The notes under the pieces: model-generated
Databases searched by the model: none
The model's input: the letters and a program-made list of their open reading frames with translations, nothing else
What the model was told of the DNA's origin: nothing
Origin: Chroococcidiopsis sp. TS-821
Lineage (GTDB): Bacteria; Cyanobacteriota; Cyanobacteriia; Cyanobacteriales; Chroococcidiopsidaceae
Assembly: GCF_002939305.1 (NCBI RefSeq)
Contig: NZ_MVDI01000002.1
Coordinates: forward strand, 248,001 to 312,000
Length of the DNA: 64,000 nt
Reading direction: 5' to 3'
Shown here: one piece after another, positions 56,316-64,000 of the stretch
Layout: the number at the start of each line of letters is the position of its first letter
Position numbering within the stretch: position 1 is the stretch's first letter
Program-made: the position numbers and the translations under genes

Positions 56316-57719
56316 ATGCCAGTTTTACCGTGTCACCCGCATACTTTTGTTTACCATAATGAGCTATACCAATTTCTTTCCTATTGTCAACAAAATGCAG
56401 CAAATGATTCGCAGATCGTAAGCGTTTCAATCGAACTTGATAGCGTCGATCCATTAGTCGTACTTCAGCAAATAGCCGAACCAAATCAACAGAGTTTTTA
56501 CTTTGAGAACAAAAGTAAAAACCAAGCGATCGCCGCAGTTGACGCACTAATACAATTACAAACTTGTGGTGCAAATCGCTTCGTCCAAGCCCAACAATTT
56601 ATTAATTCCAGCCTCGCTCGAACTATCACTGCGGGGACAACCAAAGATGCTGTAAGTCCACACTTCTTCTGTAGCTTTAGCTTTTTTGATGAGATAACGC
56701 AAAGCAATTATCCGTTTTCAGCAGCTACAGTTTTTTTACCTCGCTGGCAAATTTCTCGACACCGCGATCGCTGCACATTAGTTGCTAACTTTTTGATAAA
56801 TGCTGAAACAAATTTGGATAAATTATACCAAAATTGGTGTCAAAAAATTAGAACGATAAATTTCTTAAAACACACATTAACTGCAATCAATAACACTAAT
56901 TCAATCATCTGCAACAAAGAACAAAATATTAAGAATTTTAAAAAATCGATTATATCTTGCCTAGAGTTAATCGAGTCGAGTTATTTCCAGAAAATTGTTT
57001 TAGCGCATCCTCTCGACGTGACGTATGCAAAACCTATAGACTTGTGGCGATCGCTTGACAACTTACGCACGATTCATCCAGGATGCTACATCTTTGCTAT
57101 CAGTAACGGTAAAGGGCAAAACTTTATTGGTGCTAGCCCAGAACGTTTAATTAGTATCCACAACCAACAGTTAAGCACTGACGCCCTCGCAGGATCGGCA
57201 CCGCGCGGTAAAACTTTAGCTGAAGATACCATACTAGCCAATAGCTTACTGACAAGCGCCAAAGAAAGACACGAACATCGCGTTGTCAGTGATTTTATTA
57301 CCCAGTGCTTGGATCAATTGGAAATTACACCGCAAATCTTACCGCCGCGACTGCGGCAACTTACTAATATTCAGCACTTGTGGACGCCAATTCAAGCCCA
57401 ACTGCCAACGCACGTTCACCCGCTAGAAATCGTTGCGGCGTTACATCCTACGCCAGCGGTAGCAGGTGTCTCGCGCGATGCGGCTTGCACGAAAATTCGA
57501 GATTATGAAACCTTTGAACGCGGCTTATACGCTGCGCCTATAGGGTGGTTAGATGCGCAAGGAAACAGCGAGTTTATTGTCGGCATTCGTTCAGCCATGC
57601 TCGATCGCGATCGCGCTAAACTTTATGCAGGCGCAGGTATCGTTGCTGGTTCTAATCCCGATCGCGAAGTTGCAGAAATTCAACTCAAACTTCAAGCATT
57701 GCTCAAAGCTTTAGTCTAG
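56316..57719 (+). CDS. menF: Isochorismate synthase
   Basis: A chorismate-utilising enzyme of 467 residues that makes isochorismate for the phylloquinone branch. The start ATG 56316 is preferred over the TTG at 56304. The C-terminal chorismate-binding domain is complete: [54 protein letters not shown] and [12 protein letters not shown], ending [18 protein letters not shown]. The N-terminal 180 residues are more variable, as usual. Its stop overlaps the 3' end of the convergent proA by 9 nt. Confidence 0.92.
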   Translation: MPVLPCHPHTFVYHNELYQFLSYCQQNAANDSQIVSVSIELDSVDPLVVLQQIAEPNQQSFYFENKSKNQAIAAVDALIQLQTCGANRFVQAQQFINSSLARTITAGTTKDAVSPHFFCSFSFFDEITQSNYPFSAATVFLPRWQISRHRDRCTLVANFLINAETNLDKLYQNWCQKIRTINFLKHTLTAINNTNSIICNKEQNIKNFKKSIISCLELIESSYFQKIVLAHPLDVTYAKPIDLWRSLDNLRTIHPGCYIFAISNGKGQNFIGASPERLISIHNQQLSTDALAGSAPRGKTLAEDTILANSLLTSAKERHEHRVVSDFITQCLDQLEITPQILPPRLRQLTNIQHLWTPIQAQLPTHVHPLEIVAALHPTPAVAGVSRDAACTKIRDYETFERGLYAAPIGWLDAQGNSEFIVGIRSAMLDRDRAKLYAGAGIVAGSNPDREVAEIQLKLQALLKALV

Positions 57720-59015
57720 ATCTTTGTGCGCAAACGGTTTGGCATTGTCACCGCTGTAAGTTGCAACAATGTGTCCATTCCCCACAAGTTGATATTTGTA
57801 AGTTACCAAACCTTCTAAGCCCACAGGTCCGCGTGGGGGCATTTTTTGCGTACTAATTCCGACCTCAGCACCAAAGCCGTAACGGAAACCATCGGCAAAG
57901 CGCGTCGAACAATTATGAAACACGCCAGCCGCGTTGACTTGCGAGAGGAAAGTCGCTGCTGCATCTGCATTCTCGGTGACGATCGCATCTGTATGTCCCG
58001 AACCATACTCATTAATATGCGCGATCGCCTCTATTAAAGAATCGACAACTTTAATCGATAAGATTAAATCGCTGTATTCCGTTGACCAATCAGCTTCCGT
58101 TGCCGGTGTAATATCGTCTAGAATTTCACGAGTTCTAGCATCGCCGCGTAACTCAACGTTGTACTGTTGCAAAGCTGGGGCGACAAGCGTTAAAAATGCA
58201 GGTGCGATCGCTTCATGGACTAACAAGGTTTCAATCGCGTTACACGCCGCTGGATACTGCGTTTTCGAGTCTACAGTAATTGCCACTGCTTGACTTAAAT
58301 CTGCTGCGCGGTCAACATAAAGATGACAAATACCATCCGCATGACCTAACACCGGAATGCGCGTATTTTCCTGCACAAAGCGCACAAACGAATTAGAACC
58401 TCTAGGAATAATCAAATCAACGAATTGATCGAGTTGCAGTAATTCTAAAGTTGCTTCGCGGGTAGTGAGTAGCTGCACAGCATCAGGACTAATTGCAGTT
58501 TGCGATAATCCAAGATGAATCGCTTTCACAATTGCCTCACACGAGCGAAGGGCTTCTTTACCACCTTTGAGAATCACGCCATTGCCTGATTTTATCGCCA
58601 AAGCCGAAATTTGAATCGCTGCGTCAGGACGAGCTTCAAAAATCACTCCCAACACGCCCAAAGGGCAAGTGACGCGCTTGAGAATCAAACCCTCGTCAAG
58701 CTGACGGTGAATCTGCACTTCCCCTACCGGATCGGCAAGTTTCCCAACATCGCGAACTCCGGCGATCGCACTTTGCAACTTTGCCCGATCTAACTTCAAC
58801 CGATGATACAAAGGTTTTGGAATTCCCTCTTGTGTAGCCGCCGCACAATCCGCCGCATTCGCCGCTAATATTTCATCCGCCGCCGATTCTAACGCTTGCG
58901 CGATCGCCTCAATCGCCTGATTCTTCTTTTCAGTAGATAAAACTGCCAATGTTTGCGCGCAGTCACGAGTTTTGCGGGCGATCGCAGTTAAAGGAAGGTC
59001 AATTTGAGTAGTCAT
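57711..59015 (-). CDS. proA: Gamma-glutamyl phosphate reductase
   Basis: The second step of proline synthesis: NADPH-dependent reduction of glutamyl-5-phosphate. The product has 434 residues. The aldehyde-dehydrogenase-type fold shows [20 protein letters not shown] (about 130), [15 protein letters not shown], and the catalytic cysteine in [14 protein letters not shown]. The C-terminus has [20 protein letters not shown]. It ends tail-to-tail with menF with a 9-nt overlap. No proB is adjacent. Confidence 0.96.
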   Translation of the reverse strand: MTTQIDLPLTAIARKTRDCAQTLAVLSTEKKNQAIEAIAQALESAADEILAANAADCAAATQEGIPKPLYHRLKLDRAKLQSAIAGVRDVGKLADPVGEVQIHRQLDEGLILKRVTCPLGVLGVIFEARPDAAIQISALAIKSGNGVILKGGKEALRSCEAIVKAIHLGLSQTAISPDAVQLLTTREATLELLQLDQFVDLIIPRGSNSFVRFVQENTRIPVLGHADGICHLYVDRAADLSQAVAITVDSKTQYPAACNAIETLLVHEAIAPAFLTLVAPALQQYNVELRGDARTREILDDITPATEADWSTEYSDLILSIKVVDSLIEAIAHINEYGSGHTDAIVTENADAAATFLSQVNAAGVFHNCSTRFADGFRYGFGAEVGISTQKMPPRGPVGLEGLVTYKYQLVGNGHIVATYSGDNAKPFAHKDLD

Positions 59016-59360
59016 AAAAACTCACACTAATGACTGCTCTACGATCCTATCAATCACTGCTCCAAATGGGAATTTTAGATTAATTGAAGGAAGGCGGAAG
59101 GAAACCACACTTAAAACGTGAGATGAGAGTAAGGATACCTTGTATTTGTGGCTTGTGCATCGCCAGCTAAATTTTTTTTACTTGAGAGGGTTTTACTTCC
59201 TACCTCTTACTTGCGACCTTTTGCCTCTACATTCTCTGTACCTTAATCTCTTGTTAAATGTCTTAATTTACACAATCTTCATCAAAATTCCCCGAATTCA
59301 TTCTATATAACGTTGAAGTTGTGGGTATATATAAAGACAAGAACGTATAGAGGCGAATTT
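59016..59360. other. 345-nt divergent intergenic region (proA / M48 protease)
   Basis: Promoters for proA and the M48 gene should be here. AT-rich, without RNA gene, repeat or strong hairpin that I can identify. The M48 start at ATG 59361 follows an AGGCGA element. Confidence 0.5.
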
Positions 59361-61346
59361 ATGTCTCTTCAATTTGAATTATTACAAACTGCTATAGAAG
59401 CCTATCAACAACAACGTTACCGCGAAGCAGTAGAAATACTAGAAAACTATTGCAACAGCAGTATCGACCATAACAGTAAATACTATCTACAAGCACAATT
59501 TTGGTTAGTCAAAGCGTACCAAAAAACACACCAAAGCCAACAAGCGATCGCGCTAGCAAAACAACTCTCTACCCACCCCAACCCAGAAGCCCAAAAATGG
59601 GCAAAACTTGCGCTTGAGTCTTTAAACAATGTCAAACACAGCAAACCCAAACGTGCTGCCCAAGCAGGTATTAAACTTGCTGTAGCAGGTGTTGCTAGTA
59701 ATTTAACGCTAGCATCCGGCGTAACGATAACTTTGCTTTTAGGAATGGTGTTTGTCTTATTTTTAGCACTGACATTCATCCTGAGTAGCGAAGATCCGGT
59801 GAATGGATTAAATATTGCGATTACTGGCACACTTTTATTCAATATTGCAGCCTTTTTCCTATCACCATTCCTTCTGGACTTGATGCAAAATTGGCTGTAT
59901 CGTACCCGCTGGGTATCTCTTGCAGAAATACAGCAACATAGCCCAGAAGCCGCCAGAATCATTCAGCGCATCTGTGGGCAACAAAAGCTAAAACAGCCCC
60001 GATTGGGAATTATCGACGATCAAAATCCTACCGCCTTCACCTACGGTTCATTACCCAATACAGCGCGATTAGTCGTCAGCCAAGGACTTTTCACCTACTT
60101 AGAAGACGAAGAAATTGCCACAGTCTACGCGCATGAACTCGGTCACATTGTCCACTGGGACTTTGCGGTAATGACGCTTGCGTCAACCTTAGTGCAAATC
60201 ACTTACTTAATTTATACCTTTGCTCGCAGGTTAGGAAGAAGCGGTGGTGAAAAAATCAAAAATGCCGCAGGTACAGCTGCACTAGCAGCCTATGTGTTTT
60301 ACCTAGTCGGAACTTATTTACTTCTTTATCTCTCACGTACGCGCGAATACTACGCCGATCATTTCGCGGCTGAAACAACAGGAAATCCCAATGCACTATC
60401 TCGCGCTTTAGTCAAGATTGCTTATGGAATCTTAGAAGAAAGCAAACACGCTGCTGAACCGAGTCGCTTAATTGAAGGGACTCGTGCGTTAGGAATTTAC
60501 GACGCTAAAGCTGCAACAGCAACCGGAACCGCGTATCGCATCGCGCAACCGCAACAACTAGGGCGTGTTTTCTTGTGGGATATGTTTAATCCTTGGGGTT
60601 GGTTTATGGAATTAAATTCTACTCACCCCCTTACTGGAAAACGCGTCCGTGCCTTAAGTACTTATGCCGAACAACTAGGATTAGAAACAGAATTCGACCT
60701 TAGTCGCGTTGTTGCTGAGGGTAAAAGACTTGATAAGAAAAAGCTCTACGGTAACTTTGTGTTAGATGTGTTGCTTTACGCTGCGCAAGCAATCGGAGTT
60801 CTGTGTGGTTTGATTGTTGGTATATCTTTAGTTTCCGCCAAAGTTGCCAGTGGAACAGTCGTCCTGGCAACAGTTTTAATTGGTTTTGGTGTAGGAACTT
60901 TAATCAAAACTGCGGTAATGTTCCCTAATTTCCAATTTGCTGCGAGTTTTGATGTTCTGGAATTGATGTCTAATCCTTACGCAAGTCCCTTACGCGGTAA
61001 ACCTGTTCAAATCCAAGGTGAATTAATCGGGCGTGGTGATGCTGGTTATCAATTTGGTTCTGATTTGAAGCTACAAGATCGTACAGGGATGATTTATCTA
61101 CGCTATGCTTCGCGTTTTGGTTCGTTTGGAAACTTCTTGTTTGGTATGAACCGCGTTAAGAACTTAATTGGTTCTTCAGTGAGTACCGTTGGTTGGTTTC
61201 GCCGTGGTGTTATGCCCTGGCTAGATTTAGCACAGCTACGTACTGATGCAGGTACCGTTGTTAACAGCTATCACCGCTTTTGGCTATATTTTACGGGCAC
61301 TGGAGCAATTATTTTAGGTGTATTGGTACTACCAATGCTTGCTTAA
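59361..61346 (+). CDS. M48 family zinc metalloprotease (HtpX-like) with N-terminal TPR-like domain
   Basis: A 661-residue membrane protease (start ATG 59361; the frame is open to 59313). Residues 1-90 have TPR-like helices (QTAIEAYQQQRYREAVEILE). Two hydrophobic spans follow (about 100-180), then the catalytic HEXXH in YAHELGHIVHWDFA (His259, Glu260, His263) and the third ligand Glu in REYYADHFAAET (about 328-338). A C-terminal half with more membrane spans and a small beta domain (about 540-620) is beyond classical HtpX. It probably acts in membrane-protein quality control; the substrate is unknown. Confidence 0.88.
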   Translation: MSLQFELLQTAIEAYQQQRYREAVEILENYCNSSIDHNSKYYLQAQFWLVKAYQKTHQSQQAIALAKQLSTHPNPEAQKWAKLALESLNNVKHSKPKRAAQAGIKLAVAGVASNLTLASGVTITLLLGMVFVLFLALTFILSSEDPVNGLNIAITGTLLFNIAAFFLSPFLLDLMQNWLYRTRWVSLAEIQQHSPEAARIIQRICGQQKLKQPRLGIIDDQNPTAFTYGSLPNTARLVVSQGLFTYLEDEEIATVYAHELGHIVHWDFAVMTLASTLVQITYLIYTFARRLGRSGGEKIKNAAGTAALAAYVFYLVGTYLLLYLSRTREYYADHFAAETTGNPNALSRALVKIAYGILEESKHAAEPSRLIEGTRALGIYDAKAATATGTAYRIAQPQQLGRVFLWDMFNPWGWFMELNSTHPLTGKRVRALSTYAEQLGLETEFDLSRVVAEGKRLDKKKLYGNFVLDVLLYAAQAIGVLCGLIVGISLVSAKVASGTVVLATVLIGFGVGTLIKTAVMFPNFQFAASFDVLELMSNPYASPLRGKPVQIQGELIGRGDAGYQFGSDLKLQDRTGMIYLRYASRFGSFGNFLFGMNRVKNLIGSSVSTVGWFRRGVMPWLDLAQLRTDAGTVVNSYHRFWLYFTGTGAIILGVLVLPMLA

Positions 61347-61440
61347 CTTAACAGTAAACTGCGATCGCGTTATTTCTGTATTGTTGGTGCATTTATGGGT
61401 AACTCATTTCATTAGCGCGATCGCTTCTATACCCCAATTT

Positions 61441-61890
61441 CTACAAATATCGCATATTGACTCGAATCGTCGTATCTCCCTCGACACTGAAACTAGCATT
61501 ATTAAACTTTGGCGCACCTATTTTGATAGGAGGATTATTAGAAATTGCAAAACCTTCTCTCGGAATACCTAAGAAGTTTGTGTTGAGTTTTTGGTCGTTA
61601 TTTTCATCATGAAATACTGTTACCGCATAAGTCCCAGATTGTAATCCGCGAAACTCTGCTACAACTGAAGACCGTTGCGCATTCGTGCAACCACTTTGAA
61701 TCACACCCGCATCACTCTGCGGGAAACCTTTGTCTTTATCGTAAAGTCTAAAGCAAACTTGACCTCTAGGACGAGCAATTCCGTCTACAACTACGGTTAA
61801 TTTGTGGCTTGGTTGGGCTAAGGTTGTACTGGCAATCAAACTTGTAGAAGTTGCGATCGCCAAGCTGAAAACTTGCAATATTTTTACCAT
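61441..61890 (-). CDS. DUF2141 family secreted protein
   Basis: A 149-residue exported protein with a signal peptide (MVKILQVFSLAIATSTSLIA, cut near TLA-QP). A beta-rich DUF2141 domain follows: LTVVVDGIARPRGQVCFRLY, GTYAVTVFHDENNDQKL and LGIPREGFAISNNPP. A cysteine pair is visible. The family is of unknown function and is found in the periplasm or outer membrane of many bacteria. It is the third gene of the DUF2227-mazG-DUF2141 run, 12 nt after mazG. Confidence 0.88.
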   Translation of the reverse strand: MVKILQVFSLAIATSTSLIASTTLAQPSHKLTVVVDGIARPRGQVCFRLYDKDKGFPQSDAGVIQSGCTNAQRSSVVAEFRGLQSGTYAVTVFHDENNDQKLNTNFLGIPREGFAISNNPPIKIGAPKFNNASFSVEGDTTIRVNMRYL

Positions 61891-61902
61891 AAAATATGAA
61901 AA

Positions 61903-62763
61903 CTAAACCGTATCCTCAGAAGGCTGGACTTTAGCTAATTTGGCTTTAGCTTGTTGCCATAAATTTTCTAATTCTTCCAGCGTATACTCTGACAAAGGAC
62001 GCTCTGCAAAAGTTTCCATTTGGATGATACGTTGAACAAATCTCTGGTTCGTTCCTTGCAATGCTGCGTCAGGATCGAGTTGATACCATCGTGCCAAGTT
62101 AATAATCACAAATAATAAGTCACCAAGTTCGGCTTGTTGTTCTTCTAATGATTTGTGCGCGATCGCTTCTTGAAATTCGGCAAGTTCTTCGTAATATTTT
62201 GCCCACACGCCCTCAACGTTTTCCCACTCAAATCCCGCCGCCGCTGCTTTGTGGGAAATTTTCATTCCTGCTAGAAGTGGTGGTAACGATCGCGCGTAGC
62301 GACTGAGTTTGTGACTCAACTTTTGCGCATCAGTTGGTGATGTGCCTTTTTCGGCTGCTTTGATTTGTTCCCAATTTTGCCGCACTTGATCGACATTTTG
62401 AACGCTAACGTCTCCAAAGACATGCGGATGACGGCGAATCAGTTTTTGCGTAATTCCTTGCGCCACCTCTTTGAGGCTAAATTGACCACTTTCTGAGGCA
62501 ATTTGGGCTTGCAACACAACTTGTAAGAGTAAATCTCCAAGTTCTTCTGCGATCGCTTTTCGATCTTGAGTGCGAATTGCCTCTACGACTTCGTAGGCTT
62601 CTTCAATTACGTAAGGAATTAACGTTTCCGGTGTTTGTGCTAAATCCCACGGACAACCACCATCAGGCGATCGCAGTTTGGCTACGACATTGATAAGTTC
62701 TTGTAGGGCTACCAAAGTTTCGTCAGTAGCTTGCAGTTGATTTGGTTTTTGAGGGTGAGTCAT
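61903..62763 (-). CDS. mazG: Nucleoside triphosphate pyrophosphohydrolase
   Basis: A MazG house-cleaning enzyme (286 residues) that hydrolyses NTPs to NMP and PPi. It has two MazG repeats. The first has CPWDLAQTPETLIPYVIEEA and EELGDLLLQVVLQA, and the second WEQIKAAEKGT and AELGDLLFVIINLARWY, with the acidic EExxE/ExxD metal residues intact. It lies 9 nt after the DUF2227 gene and 12 nt before DUF2141, an operon on the minus strand. Confidence 0.95.
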   Translation of the reverse strand: MTHPQKPNQLQATDETLVALQELINVVAKLRSPDGGCPWDLAQTPETLIPYVIEEAYEVVEAIRTQDRKAIAEELGDLLLQVVLQAQIASESGQFSLKEVAQGITQKLIRRHPHVFGDVSVQNVDQVRQNWEQIKAAEKGTSPTDAQKLSHKLSRYARSLPPLLAGMKISHKAAAAGFEWENVEGVWAKYYEELAEFQEAIAHKSLEEQQAELGDLLFVIINLARWYQLDPDAALQGTNQRFVQRIIQMETFAERPLSEYTLEELENLWQQAKAKLAKVQPSEDTV

Positions 62764-62772
62764 CCGAAAACG

Positions 62773-63348
62773 CTATTTACGACGTTTGACTTGTGTTGAG
62801 CTTCGTTTACGTTTCTTCATTTTGGCACGATTTTGTTGTCTGCGCTTGTAGGCAGAACTACTCCAATCACTGATTGAATGACTCATTGCACCTAATTCGA
62901 GTCCGAGAAACAAGTAAAGCCATTCCGTCGAATTTTGCAGCAGCGATCTCCGACTTTGGGCAACCAGTTGTTGCCAACTTAATTCCACTCCCCAAATCAA
63001 ATGCACCACTCCTAGAATAAAAATCCCCATAAACGCTAGCCAAATACCTAAATACAGAACCCGCAGCGTTGTCCCAATCAGGAACCCATGCGAAAATATT
63101 GACCGATGGCGGAGAGCTTTTTGGTAAGGTCGCCAAATCCACCGCAAGTAACCCCAACGTTGGTATTGTCTAGAGTACAGATCCAAATCTGGACCAAACA
63201 TTAAGCCACTAAAGAGATAGGCTCCAGCCACAATTAAGGTTAAGTTACCACTTTGAGTATGGAAAAAAGTGACACCACTAACTAACGGCAAGCCCCATAA
63301 AGTAATGCGATCGTGCGTTCCACCAGAGGGCATTGAGTTTAAAGACAA
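62773..63348 (-). CDS. DUF2227 family metal-binding membrane protein
   Basis: A 191-residue membrane protein. The N-terminal His/Asp cluster GGTHDRITLW and the GPDLDLYSRQYQRWGYLRWI block, with RHRSIFSHGFLIGTTLR, are conserved metal-binding motifs of the DUF2227 family. Three hydrophobic segments follow and a highly basic C-terminus (KKRKRSSTQVKRRK) ends the protein. The function is unknown. It is first in the DUF2227-mazG-DUF2141 operon, and 76 nt from the divergent tRNA-Val. Confidence 0.88.
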   Translation of the reverse strand: MSLNSMPSGGTHDRITLWGLPLVSGVTFFHTQSGNLTLIVAGAYLFSGLMFGPDLDLYSRQYQRWGYLRWIWRPYQKALRHRSIFSHGFLIGTTLRVLYLGIWLAFMGIFILGVVHLIWGVELSWQQLVAQSRRSLLQNSTEWLYLFLGLELGAMSHSISDWSSSAYKRRQQNRAKMKKRKRSSTQVKRRK

Positions 63349-63424
63349 TCGTCAGCAAAATATTTTTCAAAAATACTAGCTTTTCTGCCAACAATTTGCT
63401 ACCATGAATACTCGCGTACAAAAC

Positions 63425-63497
<73 letters not shown>

Positions 63498-63677
63498 TAT
63501 AATCTTGTTTTGTAGTCATCTTAACAAGTTAGCATTTAGGCGTAAAAGTCAGTTTTAATAAGATAAAGATGCTTTTTGCTTAAGCAGATTTAGTGGTATT
63601 GAGTTACATTCGATTACTGCTTAAAATGATAAAAATTTTGCATCTAGCCGGATCCGCGCTCTTGCCCTGGAGGAATC

Positions 63678-64000
63678 ATGAGTCATCGCCCGATTATGCT
63701 TGGCATTGTTGGAGACAGTGCTGCTGGTAAAACTACTTTAACAAAGGGAATTGCTCAGGTACTCGGTCCAGAGAATGTTACGGTTATCTGTACAGACGAT
63801 TATCATCGCTACGATCGCCGTCAACGTGCTGAGATAGGTATCACTGCACTACATCCTGACTGCAACTATCTTGATATTATGCAACAGCACCTGTCCTTAC
63901 TTAGGACAGGACAACCAATCCTCAAACCAATTTACAGCCATAAAACTGGTACTTTTGAGCCGCCACAATACGTTAAGCCCAGTAAATTTGTCATCGTAGA
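63678..64000 (+). CDS. Phosphoribulokinase/uridine-kinase family protein (5' part)
   Basis: ATG 63678 follows a GGAGGA ribosome site 5 nt upstream. The 107 residues in view have a P-loop GIVGDSAAGKTTLTKGI (9-25), then VTVICTDDYHRYDRRQR, ITALHPDCNYLDIM and ILKPIYSHKTGTFEPP, all features of the PRK family. The sequence differs from the canonical cyanobacterial Calvin-cycle PRK (which begins VVLIGVAGDSGCGKST), so this is probably a second PRK-like kinase. Substrate unknown; the 3' part lies outside the window. Confidence 0.85.
   Translation, partial: MSHRPIMLGIVGDSAAGKTTLTKGIAQVLGPENVTVICTDDYHRYDRRQRAEIGITALHPDCNYLDIMQQHLSLLRTGQPILKPIYSHKTGTFEPPQYVKPSKFVIV

Overview
The window is cyanobacterial chromosome. 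The evidence is very frequent GCGATCGC (HIP1) octamers inside genes, a phylloquinone branch (menA/menC/menE/menF plus a DHNA-CoA thioesterase), a class II FBPase/SBPase (glpX) beside hemA, a plastid-type pyruvate dehydrogenase E2, and many cyanobacteria-restricted small families (UPF0182, DUF6761, DUF3288, AAA_35). Moderate GC, long intergenic spacers with degenerate short repeats and many genes without a clear Shine-Dalgarno fit a Chroococcidiopsis/Gloeocapsopsis-like or Nostoc-related genome. The species assignment is inference. No rRNA, CRISPR array, complete transposon or prophage was seen.

Layout. 1-9.5 kb: housekeeping genes: UPF0182 membrane protein (partial), hemA, glpX, a dithiol glutaredoxin, tadA, a PlsC-like acyltransferase, a secreted protein, a BolA/monothiol glutaredoxin pair closed by a terminator, and DUF6761. 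10-22.5 kb: an OmpR-type response regulator with an unusual acidic pocket, an oxidoreductase, DUF427, recQ, acyl-ACP synthetase, YlqD, PDH E2, a GspE/PilB-type ATPase and a quinone oxidoreductase. 23.3-28.7 kb: a same-strand cluster of a 59-residue protein, a possible ComFB-like protein, a DUF5132-like protein, a P-type ATPase with an N-terminal HMA-like domain lacking CxxC, and a divergent MetK paralogue overlapping the ATPase by 4 nt. 28.7-43.4 kb: mixed genes, including aquaporin, an AAA_35 protein, an MCE protein, a large esterase-like/RTX/GDPD fusion, a MerA-like flavoprotein, YjbQ and an acyl-CoA dehydrogenase/cyclase fusion.

43.5-52.2 kb is the most unusual block. It holds an Mrr-like nuclease domain fused to a ParA ATPase, a Uma2 protein with a coiled-coil tail, and a same-strand run of a DUF815-type ATPase, a membrane coiled-coil protein with a TerB-C-like tail, a BrxD-like ATPase and an Lhr/BrxHI-like helicase, the last two overlapping by 4 nt. 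I read this run as a candidate DNA-processing or anti-phage module outside a full BREX locus.

52.2-64 kb returns to core metabolism: the men genes, proA, an M48 metalloprotease, a DUF2227-mazG-DUF2141 operon, tRNA-Val(UAC), and the start of a phosphoribulokinase/uridine-kinase-like gene that leaves the window.
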